Assembly: GCA_022791995.1 (NCBI GenBank)
Contig: JAAWAD010000039.1
Location: forward strand, 1 to 64,000
Source: Lawsonibacter sp.
GTDB taxonomy: Bacteria > Bacillota > Clostridia > Oscillospirales > Oscillospiraceae
Direction: 5' to 3'
DNA length: 64,000 nt
The notes beneath the pieces were generated by a model. It was not told where the DNA came from. It saw nothing but the letters and a program-made list of their open reading frames with translations, and did no database searches. Position 1 is the first letter of the stretch; each line of letters opens with the position of its first letter. This document shows, piece after piece, positions 16,158 through 25,778 of the stretch. Made by a program: the position numbers and the translations under genes.

Positions 16158-18147
16158 ATTTTTTACGCCCCTTCGGCTTGGCTTTCGCCCATCCAGCCTT
16201 TCGGGCCGGTCTGGAAGGAGTGTCCCGCTTTTCCACCCGGTTTCGGGTGTCCTGCTTCCTTCGGGGGGACTTCTGTGACGACGGGGCGGCCTCTCCTGTC
16301 CCCCGGGGGCCGCCCGCCTTCCGTCCCCCGGGGGCCGCGCCCTTGTCCGGCTTGATGAGGCAGCGCTTTCCATAGCCGACCAGGTCCTCCCGGCCGGCTG
16401 TGCAAAGCGCCTCCAGCACCAGCTTCCGGTTCTGGGGCTTGCGCCACTGCATCAGGGCGCGCTGGAGCGCCTTGTCGTGGGGCGTTCTGGGGACATACAC
16501 CGGCTCCATGGTACGGGGATCCAGACCTGTGTACCACATACAGGTGGCCAGAGTGCCTGGGGTGGGGTAGAAGTCCTGGACCTGCTCGGGCATGTGCCCC
16601 TGCCGGTTCAGCCACTCGGCCAGACGGACCGCGTCGGCCAGGGTGCAGCCGGGGTGGGAGGAGATAAGATAGGGGACCAGATACTGCTCCTTTCCGTACC
16701 GGCGGTTGAGCTTAAAATACTTTTCCTTGAATTTCTCGTACACCTCGATGTGGGGCTTACCCATGCAGTCCAGGGTGTGGGGGGCACAGTGCTCTGGGGC
16801 CACCTTCAGCTGGCCGGAGATGTGGTGCTGGACCAGGTCGGTGAAGCACTCCCCGCTGGGGTCCTTCATGAGGAAGTCGAAGCGGATTCCAGAGCGGATA
16901 AAGACCTTTTTCACCCCGGGCAGGGCCCGGAGCTTCCGCAGCAGCAGCATATAGTCGGTGTGGTCGGCATCCAGATTGGGGCAGGGCTCCGGGGCCAGAC
17001 AGGCCCGGTTCCGGCACATTCCATGCTTGAGCTGCTTCTGGCAGGAGGGGCGGCGGAAGGTGGCGGCGGGGCCGCCCACATCGTGGATATAGCCCTTGAA
17101 GCCGGGGTGGGCAAGAAGCAGCCTTGCCTCCCGCAGAACGCTCGCATGACTCCGGGCGGTTACGGTTCGCCCCTGGTGAAAGGCCAGGGAGCAGAAATTG
17201 CAGGCTCCAAAGCACCCCCGGTTTTGGGTGATGGAAAAGCGCACCTCCTCAATGGCAGGGACGCCCCCCAGTGCGTCGTACATGGGGTGCGGCTCCCGGA
17301 CATAGGGCAGCTCCGCCACCCGGTCCAGCTCCCGGGTGGGCAGAGGGAGGGCCGGGGGATTGACCAGAAGAAACTCCCGCCCATGGCGCTGGAGGATGGC
17401 CTTTCCTGACACGGCGTCATGCTCCAGATATTCCGTCATGTTGGCACGGGCATAGGACTCCTTGGAGGCGGACACCTCCTCAAAGGAGGGAACCTCCACC
17501 CAGGGGAAGGCGCACACCCCGGGATGCTTCACCGCCGCGCAGGTGCCTCGTACGTCCGTAATCTCCCCAATGGGGGTGCCGGAGGCCAGGCGGGCTGCGA
17601 TCTCCAGGGTGGCCGTCTCTCCCATACCGTAGGTAAGCAGGTCCGCCTGGGCGTCGAAGAGGATGGAGCGGCGGACCTTATCCTCCCAGTAGTCATAGTG
17701 GGCAAAGCGGCGTAGGCTGGCCTCCAGCCCGCCGATCACCAGGGGGATATCCCCAAAGACCTCTCGTACCCGGTTGGCGTAGACCACACAGGCGTGGTCA
17801 GGGCGCAGGCCCGCCCGCCGCCCCGGGGAGTAGGCGTCATCGTGGCGGCGTTTTTTGGCGGCGGTGTAGTGGGCCACCATGGAGTCCAGGTTGCCCGCGG
17901 ATGCCAACACGCCCAGACGGGGACGTCCCAGAGCGGCAAAGGCGTCGGGACTGCGCCAGTCAGGCTGGGCCAGGATGGCCACCCGGTAACCCGCCGCCTC
18001 CAGAACCCGGCCAATGATGGCCGGCCCAAAGGAGGGGTGGTCCACATAGGCGTCGCCGGTAATCAGCAGAAAGTCATAGGACTCCCACCCCCGGCGCGCC
18101 ATGTCCTCCCTGGTCACGGGGAGAAATAAATCGCGGTCAAAAGCCAT
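16156..18147 (-). CDS. YgiQ family radical SAM protein
   Basis: A 663-aa radical SAM enzyme of the YgiQ type. The N-terminus ([21 protein letters not shown], then [13 protein letters not shown]) resembles a B12-binding-like domain; the central radical SAM domain carries the cluster motif [17 protein letters not shown] (Cys-x3-Cys-x2-Cys); a distinctive C-terminal extension is Lys/Arg-rich and disordered. The reaction is not known. feoAB starts its run upstream on the same strand with a 60-bp gap, so the two may share transcription from the feo promoter. Confidence 0.93.
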   Translation of the reverse strand: MAFDRDLFLPVTREDMARRGWESYDFLLITGDAYVDHPSFGPAIIGRVLEAAGYRVAILAQPDWRSPDAFAALGRPRLGVLASAGNLDSMVAHYTAAKKRRHDDAYSPGRRAGLRPDHACVVYANRVREVFGDIPLVIGGLEASLRRFAHYDYWEDKVRRSILFDAQADLLTYGMGETATLEIAARLASGTPIGEITDVRGTCAAVKHPGVCAFPWVEVPSFEEVSASKESYARANMTEYLEHDAVSGKAILQRHGREFLLVNPPALPLPTRELDRVAELPYVREPHPMYDALGGVPAIEEVRFSITQNRGCFGACNFCSLAFHQGRTVTARSHASVLREARLLLAHPGFKGYIHDVGGPAATFRRPSCQKQLKHGMCRNRACLAPEPCPNLDADHTDYMLLLRKLRALPGVKKVFIRSGIRFDFLMKDPSGECFTDLVQHHISGQLKVAPEHCAPHTLDCMGKPHIEVYEKFKEKYFKLNRRYGKEQYLVPYLISSHPGCTLADAVRLAEWLNRQGHMPEQVQDFYPTPGTLATCMWYTGLDPRTMEPVYVPRTPHDKALQRALMQWRKPQNRKLVLEALCTAGREDLVGYGKRCLIKPDKGAAPGGRKAGGPRGTGEAAPSSQKSPRRKQDTRNRVEKRDTPSRPARKAGWAKAKPKGRKK

Positions 18148-18207
18148 ATTGTTTCCCTTTCTGATACGCGCTCCCCCTCTCCAGAAGGCAGCGGCGGGGC
18201 AGTTTGT

Positions 18208-20613
18208 TTACAGGAACAGGCTTCCAGCCTGATAGACCAGCAGCGACACCACATAGGCGCAGCCCATCTGCCAGGCAATGGAGAACCAGGCCCATTTCCG
18301 GCTGTTCATCTCCTTGAAGAGGGTGGACACGGCGGCCACGCAGGGGACATACAGCAGAATAAAGACCAGCATGGAGAAGGCGGACAGGGGTGTGAAGCCG
18401 GTCATGGCGGCGGCCACCTCCCCTCCGGCGGCGGTGAGAGGGAAGCCGTAGAACATGGACAGAGAAGAAACCACCATCTCCTTGGCCACCAGTCCGGTGA
18501 GCAGCGCCACGGCGGCCTGCCAGTGTCCGAAGCCGCAGGGGGCGAAAAGGGGCGCAATGACGCCGCCCAGGGCGCCCAGCATACTTTGAGAGGCGTCGTC
18601 CGTCATATGCAGGGAGAAGTCGAAGGACTGGAGCAGCCACAGCACCACAGACATGAGGAGAATAAGGGTGCCGGCCTTGACCAGAAAGCCCTTCACCTTC
18701 TGCCACACATGGGTGAGCATGTTCCCCAGAGAGGGCAGACGGTAGGGGGGCAGCTCCAGCACAAAGGGGGCGGGCTCCCCGGCAAAGAGGGTCCGTTTGA
18801 ACATCAGACCGGACAGAATACCAACCGCCATACCCGTGACATACAGTCCAAAGACCACCAGTCCCGCCCAGGGGCAGAAGAAGGCGGAGGAGAGCAGCCC
18901 ATAGACAGGCAGCTTGGCGGAGCAGGACATAAAGGGCACCAGAAGGATGGTCATCCTCCGGTCCTTCTCGTTCTCCATGGTCCGCGCCCCCATGATGGCG
19001 GGGACGGAGCAGCCAAAGCCCATGAGCATGGGGATAAAGGCCTTGCCGGACAGGCCGAACCGGCGCAGCAGCCGGTCCATGATGAAAGCGGCCCGGGACA
19101 TATACCCCGAATCCTCCAGGAAGGACAGGAAGAGGAACAGCAGGGCAATCTGGGGCAGGAAGGTGAGCACACCCCCTACACCGCCGATGACGCCGTCACA
19201 GACCAGGCTGACCAGCACATGGGACACCCCCGCACCGGACAAAATGGCGTTCAGCCAGGCCCCCAGGGCGTCTATCCCCGCCCCCACTCCGTCCGACAGC
19301 CAGGAGCCAAAGGGGCCAAAGGTAACTGCGAACATCGCCAGCATGGTACACAGGAACAACGGGATGGCCAGGACCTTATGGGTGACCACCCGGTCGATCT
19401 TCTCGCTGAGGGTGGCCTCGCCGGCGGGGCGGCCCTTAACCACCGAAGCAGCCACCGCCCGCTCAATGTACTGGTAGCGGCTGTCGGCAATGAGGGTCTC
19501 CCGGTCCCCCAGGTCACTGGAGTTCTCATACTCCGTCGCCAGGGCGTCCAGCTTTCGCCTGGTCTCCGGGGATAAGCGCAAAGCCTGCTCCACCACCGTA
19601 TCCCCCTCCAGCAGCTTAATGGAGGCCCAGTGGGCGGGGAGATGGGCGGCATAGGCATAGTCGTGGAGCAGCTCCCCCATACGGTGGTGGATGTCGTGGG
19701 TGTACATATCGTACAGGTCATCCGGCTCCAGGGTGTAGCCCAGGTGCATCTGCCGGTGGGCGGTGTGGAGCAGCAGGTCCACACCCTCCCCTGTCCGGGC
19801 GGTAATGGGGATCACAGGGATGCCCAGCTCCTTGGACAGCCTGGCCACATCGATCTGATCCCCCCGCCTGCCCACCTCGTCCATAAAGTTCAAGGCCACC
19901 ACCATGGGCCGTTCCAGCTCCAGCAGCTGGACGGTGAGATACAGATTCCGCTCCAGATTTGTGGCGTCCACAATGTCAATAATACAGTCGGGGGTCTCGC
20001 CGATGATAAAGTCCCGGGCCACAATCTCCTCCATGGAGTAGGGGGACAGGGAGTAAATACCCGGCAAATCCACAACCGTCATGGGCTTGCCGTCCAGGTG
20101 GGCGGTCCCCTCCTTTTTTTCCACCGTGACCCCCGGCCAGTTGCCCACATACTGGTTGGAGCCCGTGAGCGCGTTGAACAGGGTCGTCTTGCCGCAGTTG
20201 GGGTTGCCCGCCAGGGCGACCCGCATCGGACGGCTGTCATGCGCGTCGGGGTCATAGCGGCGGGCGTGGGCCTCCAGCTCATGCTCGTGGTCCCGGAGCT
20301 GCCGGCGGACGGTCTCCGGGTCGGGCCGGGTCATGGCCGCCCGGGCACTGCCTCCGGGGGCCCGCCGTGGCTGCCCCATAATAATCTGCGCGGCGTCCGC
20401 CTTTCGGAGGGACAACTCATATCCCCGCAGACTCACCTCCAGAGGGTCCCCCAGAGGGGCCACCTTATTCATCTTCACCTGGGTCCCCGGGGTCAGCCCC
20501 ATATCCACCAGCCGGCGCTTTACCGCCCCTGACTGGTTGCCCACCGACAGCACTGTGCCCGATTGGCCAGGGGCCAGATCGTTCAGCGTCCGGTTCTGGG
20601 TCTCCTGTTTCAT
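18208..20613 (-). CDS. feoB: Ferrous iron transporter, FeoA-FeoB fusion
   Basis: GTP-gated Fe(II) importer of the inner membrane. Residues 1-80 are a FeoA SH3-like domain (TLNDLAPGQSGTVLSV...VDMGLTPGTQV), residues about 130-300 the G domain with P-loop GNPNCGKT at 136-143 and DLPGIYSLSPYS, and the rest the polytopic membrane core with the conserved Cys segments GFGCSVPAIMGAR and PFMSCSAKLPVYG. FeoA is normally a separate gene; fusion in one 801-aa chain is found in some clostridia and Bacteroidetes. A good promoter lies upstream; no convincing Fur or DtxR box was seen there. Confidence 0.95.
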   Translation of the reverse strand: MKQETQNRTLNDLAPGQSGTVLSVGNQSGAVKRRLVDMGLTPGTQVKMNKVAPLGDPLEVSLRGYELSLRKADAAQIIMGQPRRAPGGSARAAMTRPDPETVRRQLRDHEHELEAHARRYDPDAHDSRPMRVALAGNPNCGKTTLFNALTGSNQYVGNWPGVTVEKKEGTAHLDGKPMTVVDLPGIYSLSPYSMEEIVARDFIIGETPDCIIDIVDATNLERNLYLTVQLLELERPMVVALNFMDEVGRRGDQIDVARLSKELGIPVIPITARTGEGVDLLLHTAHRQMHLGYTLEPDDLYDMYTHDIHHRMGELLHDYAYAAHLPAHWASIKLLEGDTVVEQALRLSPETRRKLDALATEYENSSDLGDRETLIADSRYQYIERAVAASVVKGRPAGEATLSEKIDRVVTHKVLAIPLFLCTMLAMFAVTFGPFGSWLSDGVGAGIDALGAWLNAILSGAGVSHVLVSLVCDGVIGGVGGVLTFLPQIALLFLFLSFLEDSGYMSRAAFIMDRLLRRFGLSGKAFIPMLMGFGCSVPAIMGARTMENEKDRRMTILLVPFMSCSAKLPVYGLLSSAFFCPWAGLVVFGLYVTGMAVGILSGLMFKRTLFAGEPAPFVLELPPYRLPSLGNMLTHVWQKVKGFLVKAGTLILLMSVVLWLLQSFDFSLHMTDDASQSMLGALGGVIAPLFAPCGFGHWQAAVALLTGLVAKEMVVSSLSMFYGFPLTAAGGEVAAAMTGFTPLSAFSMLVFILLYVPCVAAVSTLFKEMNSRKWAWFSIAWQMGCAYVVSLLVYQAGSLFL

Positions 20614-20647
20614 TGGACGTCCCTCCTCGCTTCATCTTGTCGCCCTG

Positions 20648-20676
20648 ATTATACCTATCAGCTCCCTCTTTTTCAA
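20648..20676 (-). promoter_or_regulatory. Promoter of feoAB
   Basis: On the minus strand TTGAAA (20676-20671), 17-bp spacer, TATAAT (20653-20648), 35 bp before the feoAB start. Confidence 0.78.
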
Positions 20677-20700
20677 GGAGAAATTCCCCTGTACATAAAC

Positions 20701-20800
20701 TTTCCACAATACCCGAGCCGCTTTTGTGTTCCTTTGCGAAACGGCCCCCCTGTGTTTTCGCCCCTATCGGGGCAGGAACGCAAAGAAGAATTGGGATTTC
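20701..20800. repeat. Intergenic repeat copy A (GC hairpin plus AGGAAC...TTGGGA motif)
   Basis: The 300-bp gap between feoAB and the symporter holds a GCCCC/GGGGC hairpin followed by a 23-bp motif at 20774-20796 (AGGAACGCAAAG... ending TTGGGA). The same motif, less well kept, occurs inverted at 20710-20733. Copies of this unit recur at 49683-49778 and, degraded, at 44620-44720. No gene is seen in the gap. Confidence 0.45.
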
Positions 20801-20829
20801 CACAAAAATCCTCGCCTGAAAACACAGGA

Positions 20830-20858
20830 TTGTCTTTTTCCGCATAATATGGTATGCT
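20830..20858 (+). promoter_or_regulatory. Promoter of the symporter gene
   Basis: TTGTCT at 20830-20835, 17-bp spacer, TATGCT at 20853-20858, 56 bp before the ATG. Confidence 0.6.
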
Positions 20859-20913
20859 TACATCCGGTTACATACTGTGTGTGCGGAATCTCCGCGGAGA
20901 AAGGAACGAAATT

Positions 20914-22134
20914 ATGAAAAAAATGAGTCTGCCCGTCCGGCTGCTCCTGGGCGTGGCCGCCGGCATTGCCATCGGACTGCTGTGCGCTGCCCTGCCGGCG
21001 GGGGAGGGTGGCCCAGGCCTGGGGGACAATGTGATGCAGGTCATCCTCACGGCCAAAAATCTGATGGGATCGCTGATCTCCTTCTGCGTACCCCTGATTG
21101 TCATCGGCTTTATCGCCCCCTCCATCACCCGGATGCAGAGCAACGCCTCCCGGATGCTGGGTCTGGCCCTGGTGCTGGCCTACTCCTCCTCCGTGTGCGC
21201 CGCCCTGCTGTCTATGGGGGCGGGCTATGCGATTATCCCCGCCCTGTCCATCCAGTCCGCTGTCGAGGGTCTTCGGGACCTGCCGGAGCTGCTGTTCAAC
21301 CTGGAGATCGTCCCCATCATGTCGGTGATGTCCGCGCTGGTCTTCTCCGTGCTGGTGGGACTGGCGGCCACCTGGACCCACGCCAAGGCGGTGATTCAGG
21401 TGCTGGAGGAATTCCAGAAGATTGTGCTGGCGGTGGTTACCCGGGTTGTGATCCCCATTCTGCCCTTCTTCATTGCAGGCACCTTCTGCGGTCTGGCCTA
21501 TGAGGGCTCCATCACCCGACAGTTGCCCGTCTTCCTCATCGTGATTCTGATTGTCATGGCAGGCCACTACCTCTGGATGGCACTTCTCTATGGTCTGGCG
21601 GGGGCCTATGCTGGGGCCAACCCCTGGGAGGTGGTCCGCCACTACGGACCGGCCTACCTCACCGCTGTGGGCACCATGTCCTCCGCCGCCACCCTGGCAG
21701 TCGCCCTGCGCTGCGCCAAGAGGTCCTCTGTCCTTCGCCAGGATCTGGTGGACTTTGGCATCCCCCTGTTCGCCAACATCCACCTGTGCGGCTCGGTGCT
21801 CACAGAGGTGTTCTTTGTGATGACTGTTTCCAAGGTGCTCTATGGCCAGCTGCCTCCTCAAGGCACGATGGTGCTGTTCTGCTTCCTGCTGGGTATCTTT
21901 GCCGTGGGAGCTCCCGGTGTACCGGGGGGAACGGTGGTGGCCTCTCTGGGCCTGATTACCAGTGTGGTGGGCTTTGACCAGACGGGCACCGGCCTGATGC
22001 TCACCATCTTCGCCCTTCAGGACAGCTTCGGCACTGCCTGCAACGTCACTGGCGACGGCGCTCTCACGCTGGTTCTGACCGGCTATGCCAACAAGCACCA
22101 CATCCAGGAGGTCCACAGCGACGCTATCCTGTAG
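20914..22134 (+). CDS. Dicarboxylate/amino acid:cation symporter (DAACS family)
   Basis: A 406-aa secondary transporter, likely Na+ or H+ coupled uptake of glutamate, aspartate or a C4-dicarboxylate. About eight membrane helices are seen, plus the re-entrant loops typical of the family: YSSSVCAALLSMG, TMSSAATLAVAL and GAPGVPGGTVVASLGL. The ATG at 20914 has a GAGAAAGGA site 9 nt upstream. It is a single gene between its own promoter and a strong terminator. Substrate cannot be set from sequence; the ASCT-like SSAAT serine-rich hairpin favours amino acids or dicarboxylates. Confidence 0.9.
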   Translation: MKKMSLPVRLLLGVAAGIAIGLLCAALPAGEGGPGLGDNVMQVILTAKNLMGSLISFCVPLIVIGFIAPSITRMQSNASRMLGLALVLAYSSSVCAALLSMGAGYAIIPALSIQSAVEGLRDLPELLFNLEIVPIMSVMSALVFSVLVGLAATWTHAKAVIQVLEEFQKIVLAVVTRVVIPILPFFIAGTFCGLAYEGSITRQLPVFLIVILIVMAGHYLWMALLYGLAGAYAGANPWEVVRHYGPAYLTAVGTMSSAATLAVALRCAKRSSVLRQDLVDFGIPLFANIHLCGSVLTEVFFVMTVSKVLYGQLPPQGTMVLFCFLLGIFAVGAPGVPGGTVVASLGLITSVVGFDQTGTGLMLTIFALQDSFGTACNVTGDGALTLVLTGYANKHHIQEVHSDAIL

Positions 22135-22150
22135 GCCCCTGCTGGAACAA

Positions 22151-22186
22151 AAACAGCCTTCCCCGAAGCAGGGGAAGGCTGTTTTG
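22151..22186. terminator. Bidirectional terminator
   Basis: Perfect 14-bp stem AAACAGCCTTCCCC / GGGGAAGGCTGTTT (22151-22164, 22171-22184) with A and T runs on either side, between two convergent genes. Confidence 0.9.
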
Positions 22187-22188
22187 TG

Positions 22189-22593
22189 TTATTCCTCTGT
22201 GTCCGGCGCGTCCTCGCCGTCTATCAGGTCCAGGGCGAACTTGGACTGGCAGCCAGGGCACTGGATGAAGCCCTCGGCCAAGGCCTCGTCCCCCACCACC
22301 AGGGGCTGGCCGCAGGTGGGACACTCCACCTCGAACCAGTCGTCGTCATAATCCGCCTCGCCCCCCTCGTCGTCAAAGACCACAGACTCCACATCGGCCA
22401 GATCGTCCGACAGGGTGTTGATCTCCTCTCCCAAGGCGTGGGCGTTCTCCTCCAGATCCTCGATGGACAGGCCAACCTCCTCCAGGATGCCGATCATGAC
22501 CGAGATCAGCTTTCCCTCCTTGGACTTCTCGGTGTCCAGGTTCAGCCCCTCAGCCAGGCCCTTCAGATAGGCAACTTTTTCGGAAATTGTCAT
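22189..22593 (-). CDS. CD1247-type acidic zinc-ribbon protein
   Basis: A 134-aa protein. The N-terminal 60 residues (SEKVAYLKGLAEGLNLD...GLSIEDLEENAHALGEEI) form the helical domain seen at the N-terminus of the clostridial CD1247 group. The C-terminus has a zinc ribbon, CPTCGQPL ... CPGCQSKF. It is very acidic. Function is unknown. It lies just downstream of efp (68 bp), a common neighbourhood in clostridia, and ends at the terminator. Confidence 0.8.
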   Translation of the reverse strand: MTISEKVAYLKGLAEGLNLDTEKSKEGKLISVMIGILEEVGLSIEDLEENAHALGEEINTLSDDLADVESVVFDDEGGEADYDDDWFEVECPTCGQPLVVGDEALAEGFIQCPGCQSKFALDLIDGEDAPDTEE

Positions 22594-22661
22594 ACTCGTT
22601 TCCCTTTCTGAGGCAGTGCCTCAACTTATCATGCCTCGCCTGCTCGCAACGGCTCGGACGC

Positions 22662-23231
22662 TTACGCCTTGCAGCGCTCCAGATACTCGCCGGTGCGGGT
22701 ATCGATTTTGATCTTGTCTCCTGGGTTGATGAACAGGGGGACCTTGATCTCCGCGCCGGTCTCCAGGGTGGCGGGCTTGGTCACGTTGGTGGCGGTGTCA
22801 CCCTTGAAGCCGGGGTCGGTCTCTGTGACCTCCAGATCCACAAAGTTGGGGGGCTCCACCCCGAAGACGCTGCCCTTGTAGGACATGATCTTACAGGTCA
22901 TATTCTCCTTGACAAAGCGGAAGCTGTCCCCCAGCAGGTCCTTGCTGATAGGGATCATATCAAAGCTCTCCGGGTCCATGAAGTAGTACAGGTCGCCGTC
23001 GCTGTAGCTGTAGTCCATATCCTTGCGCTCGACAAAGGCCTGCTCGAACTTGGCGGTGGGGTTGAACGAGGTCTCGGTCACACCGCCGGTGATGACGTTT
23101 TTCATCTTGGTGCGGACAAAGGCGGCGCCCTTTCCGGGCTTTACATGCTGAAACTCGACCACCTGCATGACCTTACCGTCCATCTCAAAGGTCACGCCGT
23201 TGCGGAAATCGCTGGCAGAAATCATTGCCAT
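22662..23231 (-). CDS. efp: Elongation factor P
   Basis: Translation factor that rescues ribosomes stalled at polyproline. The 189-aa protein begins [20 protein letters not shown], and the loop that carries the modified residue reads [10 protein letters not shown] near residue 30. The three beta-barrel domains are full length. The ATG at 23231 is spaced 10 nt from GGAGG. It has its own promoter and is followed by the zinc-ribbon gene. Confidence 0.96.
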   Translation of the reverse strand: MAMISASDFRNGVTFEMDGKVMQVVEFQHVKPGKGAAFVRTKMKNVITGGVTETSFNPTAKFEQAFVERKDMDYSYSDGDLYYFMDPESFDMIPISKDLLGDSFRFVKENMTCKIMSYKGSVFGVEPPNFVDLEVTETDPGFKGDTATNVTKPATLETGAEIKVPLFINPGDKIKIDTRTGEYLERCKA

Positions 23232-23266
23232 TGGGATCAATCCTCCAATACTAGATAAGCTGACTT

Positions 23267-23295
23267 ATTTTACCCTATTTTCTCCCCCTTGACAA
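23267..23295 (-). promoter_or_regulatory. Promoter of efp
   Basis: On the minus strand TTGTCA (23295-23290), 17-bp spacer, TAAAAT (23272-23267). The -35 lies inside a palindrome CCCCCTTG-TC-AAGGGGG, which could be a regulatory site or the end of the pepP transcript. Confidence 0.6.
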
Positions 23296-23340
23296 GGGGG
23301 TGAGGTGGGAAATTTTCGTGGTTTTTTTCCGTCCCGGCGG

Positions 23341-24405
23341 CTACAGCACAATCAGGTCCTTGGGAGAGCGGGTTATGTCCTCGCAGCCCCCCTCCTTCAG
23401 AATCAGCACGTCCTCAATGCGCACACCGAACCGTCCGGGCAGGTAGATCCCCGGCTCGGCAGAGATCACCGCTCCAGCGGGGAGAACGGTGTTTTCGGTG
23501 GAACCAGCCCCTGGAGCCTCATGGATATCCAGCCCCAGGCCATGGCCAAAGCTGTGGGTAAAATTGGCCCCATAGCCCGCCTCCTCAATCACCTTTCGGG
23601 CGGCCTGGTCGATCTCCTTCCCCGGCACCCCGGCCCGGGCGGCGCGGATACCCGCCTTCTGGGCCTCCAGAACGGTAGTATAGACCGTCTCCATCTCCTC
23701 GGTGGGCTGTCCCAACGCCACTGTGCGGGTCATGTCCGAGCAGTAACCGTTCACCTTGCACCCGAAGTCCATGGTAATAAACATCCCCGTATCCACCACC
23801 AGGTCCCCGGGAACGGCGTGGGGCCGGGAGCCGTTGGGGCCGGCGGCTACAATCGGGTCAAAGGAGATCTTCTCGCCTCCCCGGCTGAGCAGCTCATAGA
23901 CCAGCCTGGCGGCGATCTCCCGCTCGGTCATCCCCGGCCGGATGAAGCTGAGAATAGCCCGGAAGGCCGCGTCTGTCACCTGTTGGGCCCGGCCCATGAT
24001 CTCCAGCTCCTCCGAATCCTTGGCGGCCCGGAGGCCGTCCAGAAGGGACTGGGCGGGGGTAAGAATACAGGGCAGCTCCTGGGCATACCGGCGGTGGGCG
24101 TCTACCGTCAGGTGGGCGCTCTCAAAGCCCACATTGTGCAGACCGTTGGCCTCGATATAAGCCTTGGCCTGGGCCAGATGGCTGTTTCCTGTGGTGGCCA
24201 GGGCCACCTCCGCCCCGGTAATCTGCTCCTGAGCAGCCTCGATGTACCGGCCGTCGGTGGTATAGCGGGCCCCTGTCCGGGTGACCAGCAGCATCCCCTC
24301 CCCGTGAAAGCCCAGGGCGTAGCGCTCTCCAGAGGGACTGGTAATCAGCATCGCATCCAGGCCGAACTCCGGCAGCCTGGCCACAATTTGTGATATATGT
24401 TCCAT
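23341..24405 (-). CDS. Xaa-Pro aminopeptidase family protein (M24)
   Basis: Cytosolic dinuclear-metal peptidase that removes N-terminal residues preceding proline. The 354-aa protein has an N-terminal creatinase-like domain and the pita-bread catalytic domain. Metal ligands are seen in FITMDFGCKVNGYCSDMTRT (two Asp), HSFGHGLGLDIHE (His), SAEPGIY (Glu) and RIEDV (Glu). It lies directly upstream of efp, a standard pairing in Firmicutes that fits turnover of proline-rich peptides. Confidence 0.93.
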   Translation of the reverse strand: MEHISQIVARLPEFGLDAMLITSPSGERYALGFHGEGMLLVTRTGARYTTDGRYIEAAQEQITGAEVALATTGNSHLAQAKAYIEANGLHNVGFESAHLTVDAHRRYAQELPCILTPAQSLLDGLRAAKDSEELEIMGRAQQVTDAAFRAILSFIRPGMTEREIAARLVYELLSRGGEKISFDPIVAAGPNGSRPHAVPGDLVVDTGMFITMDFGCKVNGYCSDMTRTVALGQPTEEMETVYTTVLEAQKAGIRAARAGVPGKEIDQAARKVIEEAGYGANFTHSFGHGLGLDIHEAPGAGSTENTVLPAGAVISAEPGIYLPGRFGVRIEDVLILKEGGCEDITRSPKDLIVL

Positions 24406-24509
24406 TCAATATTCTCCTGTCGGCAAATAGTGGAGCCATTATAGCTGCCGCCGGTTGGGGTTGTCAAGGTGCTTTCCCGGATTTGATCTGGAATATCGAC
24501 AGACAAGCA

Positions 24510-24538
24510 TTGCATTTTTTTGTTTCATCCATTAGAAT
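24510..24538 (+). promoter_or_regulatory. Promoter of DUF4317 and the aro operon
   Basis: TTGCAT at 24510-24515, 17-bp spacer, TAGAAT at 24533-24538, 58 bp before the DUF4317 start. No leader peptide or terminator was found here, unlike in front of aroF. Confidence 0.65.
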
Positions 24539-24596
24539 AGGAGTGCTAAAATCCCGGACAGCGGGAAAAATCCAAAAGAAGAAGCGAGGTACCACC

Positions 24597-25739
24597 ATGA
24601 ACCAAAAGGAACTGGCCGAGCTGCGCCGCCGGTTTCGTCCGGACAAGAGCGCCATCAGCCGTGTGTATGGATGTTATGTAAATAGTGCCAAGCAGATCGT
24701 CTCTGACCTGGACGAGTCGCTGGGCATGATGCCCGAAGAGGAGGCGGAAAAATATCTCAATCTCCTGAAGAAATCTCTGTCAGGAGGGCTGGGCAAAAAT
24801 CTGATTGATATCGTCTTTGCCACCCAGCAGGTGGCGGACAGCGAGGAGCACCGGCTGCTGTCCGCCCTGCGCTCCTCCGGGCTGAAAGACCGGCAGGCCC
24901 GGGAGACCTTCTATCAGAAGGTCATCGACTGCCTGGATATGGGGGAGAGCAGCTATCTGATTCTCCTGGCCCACGACGCCTATGACGTGCCCCGCCGGGG
25001 GAAGGACGGAGAGGACCGGCTGGACGAGTCCGACCAGGTGTTCCAGTACATCCTGTGCAGCATCTGCCCGGTGAAGGACTGCAAAATGGAACTGGGCTAC
25101 TTCCCGGGGGAAAACGAGTTCCACAGCTGTGCCGCAGGGCAGATTGTCTCCCCGCCGGAGCTGGGCTTCCTTTTCCCCGCCTTCGATGACCGGACGGCCA
25201 ACATCTACAACGCCCTGTTCTACTCCCGCAACGCCGAGCAGCTCCACCAGGAGTTCATCGACGGCGTCTTCCGCACCGAGGCCCCCATGTCCGCGGCCGA
25301 GCAGAAGGAGGCTTTCCAGAGCGCGCTCAGCGACAGCCTGGCGGAGGGGTGCAGTTTGGAGGTGGTCCAGTCGGTCCACGAGCAGCTTCTGGGCCGGCTG
25401 GAGGCCCACAAGGAGAGCAAGGACCCGGAGACCCTGACCCTCACCCCCCAGGAGCTGGGCGGCATCCTGCGGGACTGCGGCGTATCTGAGGACCAGATTC
25501 AGACCTTCCAGACCAGCTGCGCAGAGCAGTTTGGCGACGGAGCCGTTCTCAATCCGGCCAACCTCATTGACGCCAAGAAATTCGAAGTGAAAACAGAGCA
25601 GATCACCATCTCCGTCCACCCCGACGCCAGCTATCTGGTGGAGACCCGGATCATCAACGGCCGGAAATACCTCCTGATTCCTGCCGACGAGGGGGTGGAG
25701 GTCAACGGCTTCCCTGTCCCGGTGTCCGGGGAGGGCTGA
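24597..25739 (+). CDS. DUF4317 family protein
   Basis: A 380-aa soluble protein of a Firmicute family of unknown function. It is recognised by its N-terminal pattern: KELAELRRRFRPDKSAISRVYGCYVN, followed by EEAEKYLNLLKKSLSGGLGKNL. The ATG at 24597 is chosen because the region further upstream holds the promoter. It precedes aroB by 39 bp on the same strand and is probably co-transcribed with it, with no known reason. Confidence 0.87.
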   Translation: MNQKELAELRRRFRPDKSAISRVYGCYVNSAKQIVSDLDESLGMMPEEEAEKYLNLLKKSLSGGLGKNLIDIVFATQQVADSEEHRLLSALRSSGLKDRQARETFYQKVIDCLDMGESSYLILLAHDAYDVPRRGKDGEDRLDESDQVFQYILCSICPVKDCKMELGYFPGENEFHSCAAGQIVSPPELGFLFPAFDDRTANIYNALFYSRNAEQLHQEFIDGVFRTEAPMSAAEQKEAFQSALSDSLAEGCSLEVVQSVHEQLLGRLEAHKESKDPETLTLTPQELGGILRDCGVSEDQIQTFQTSCAEQFGDGAVLNPANLIDAKKFEVKTEQITISVHPDASYLVETRIINGRKYLLIPADEGVEVNGFPVPVSGEG

Positions 25740-25778
25740 AAACAAGACAGAAGAAAACGAGATAGAAGGTGAATCCCC

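Noticed and set aside
20614..20660. Fur or DtxR box at the feoAB promoter
   Set aside because: No inverted repeat of the required form was found around the -10 and -35, so iron control is not supported by the sequence.
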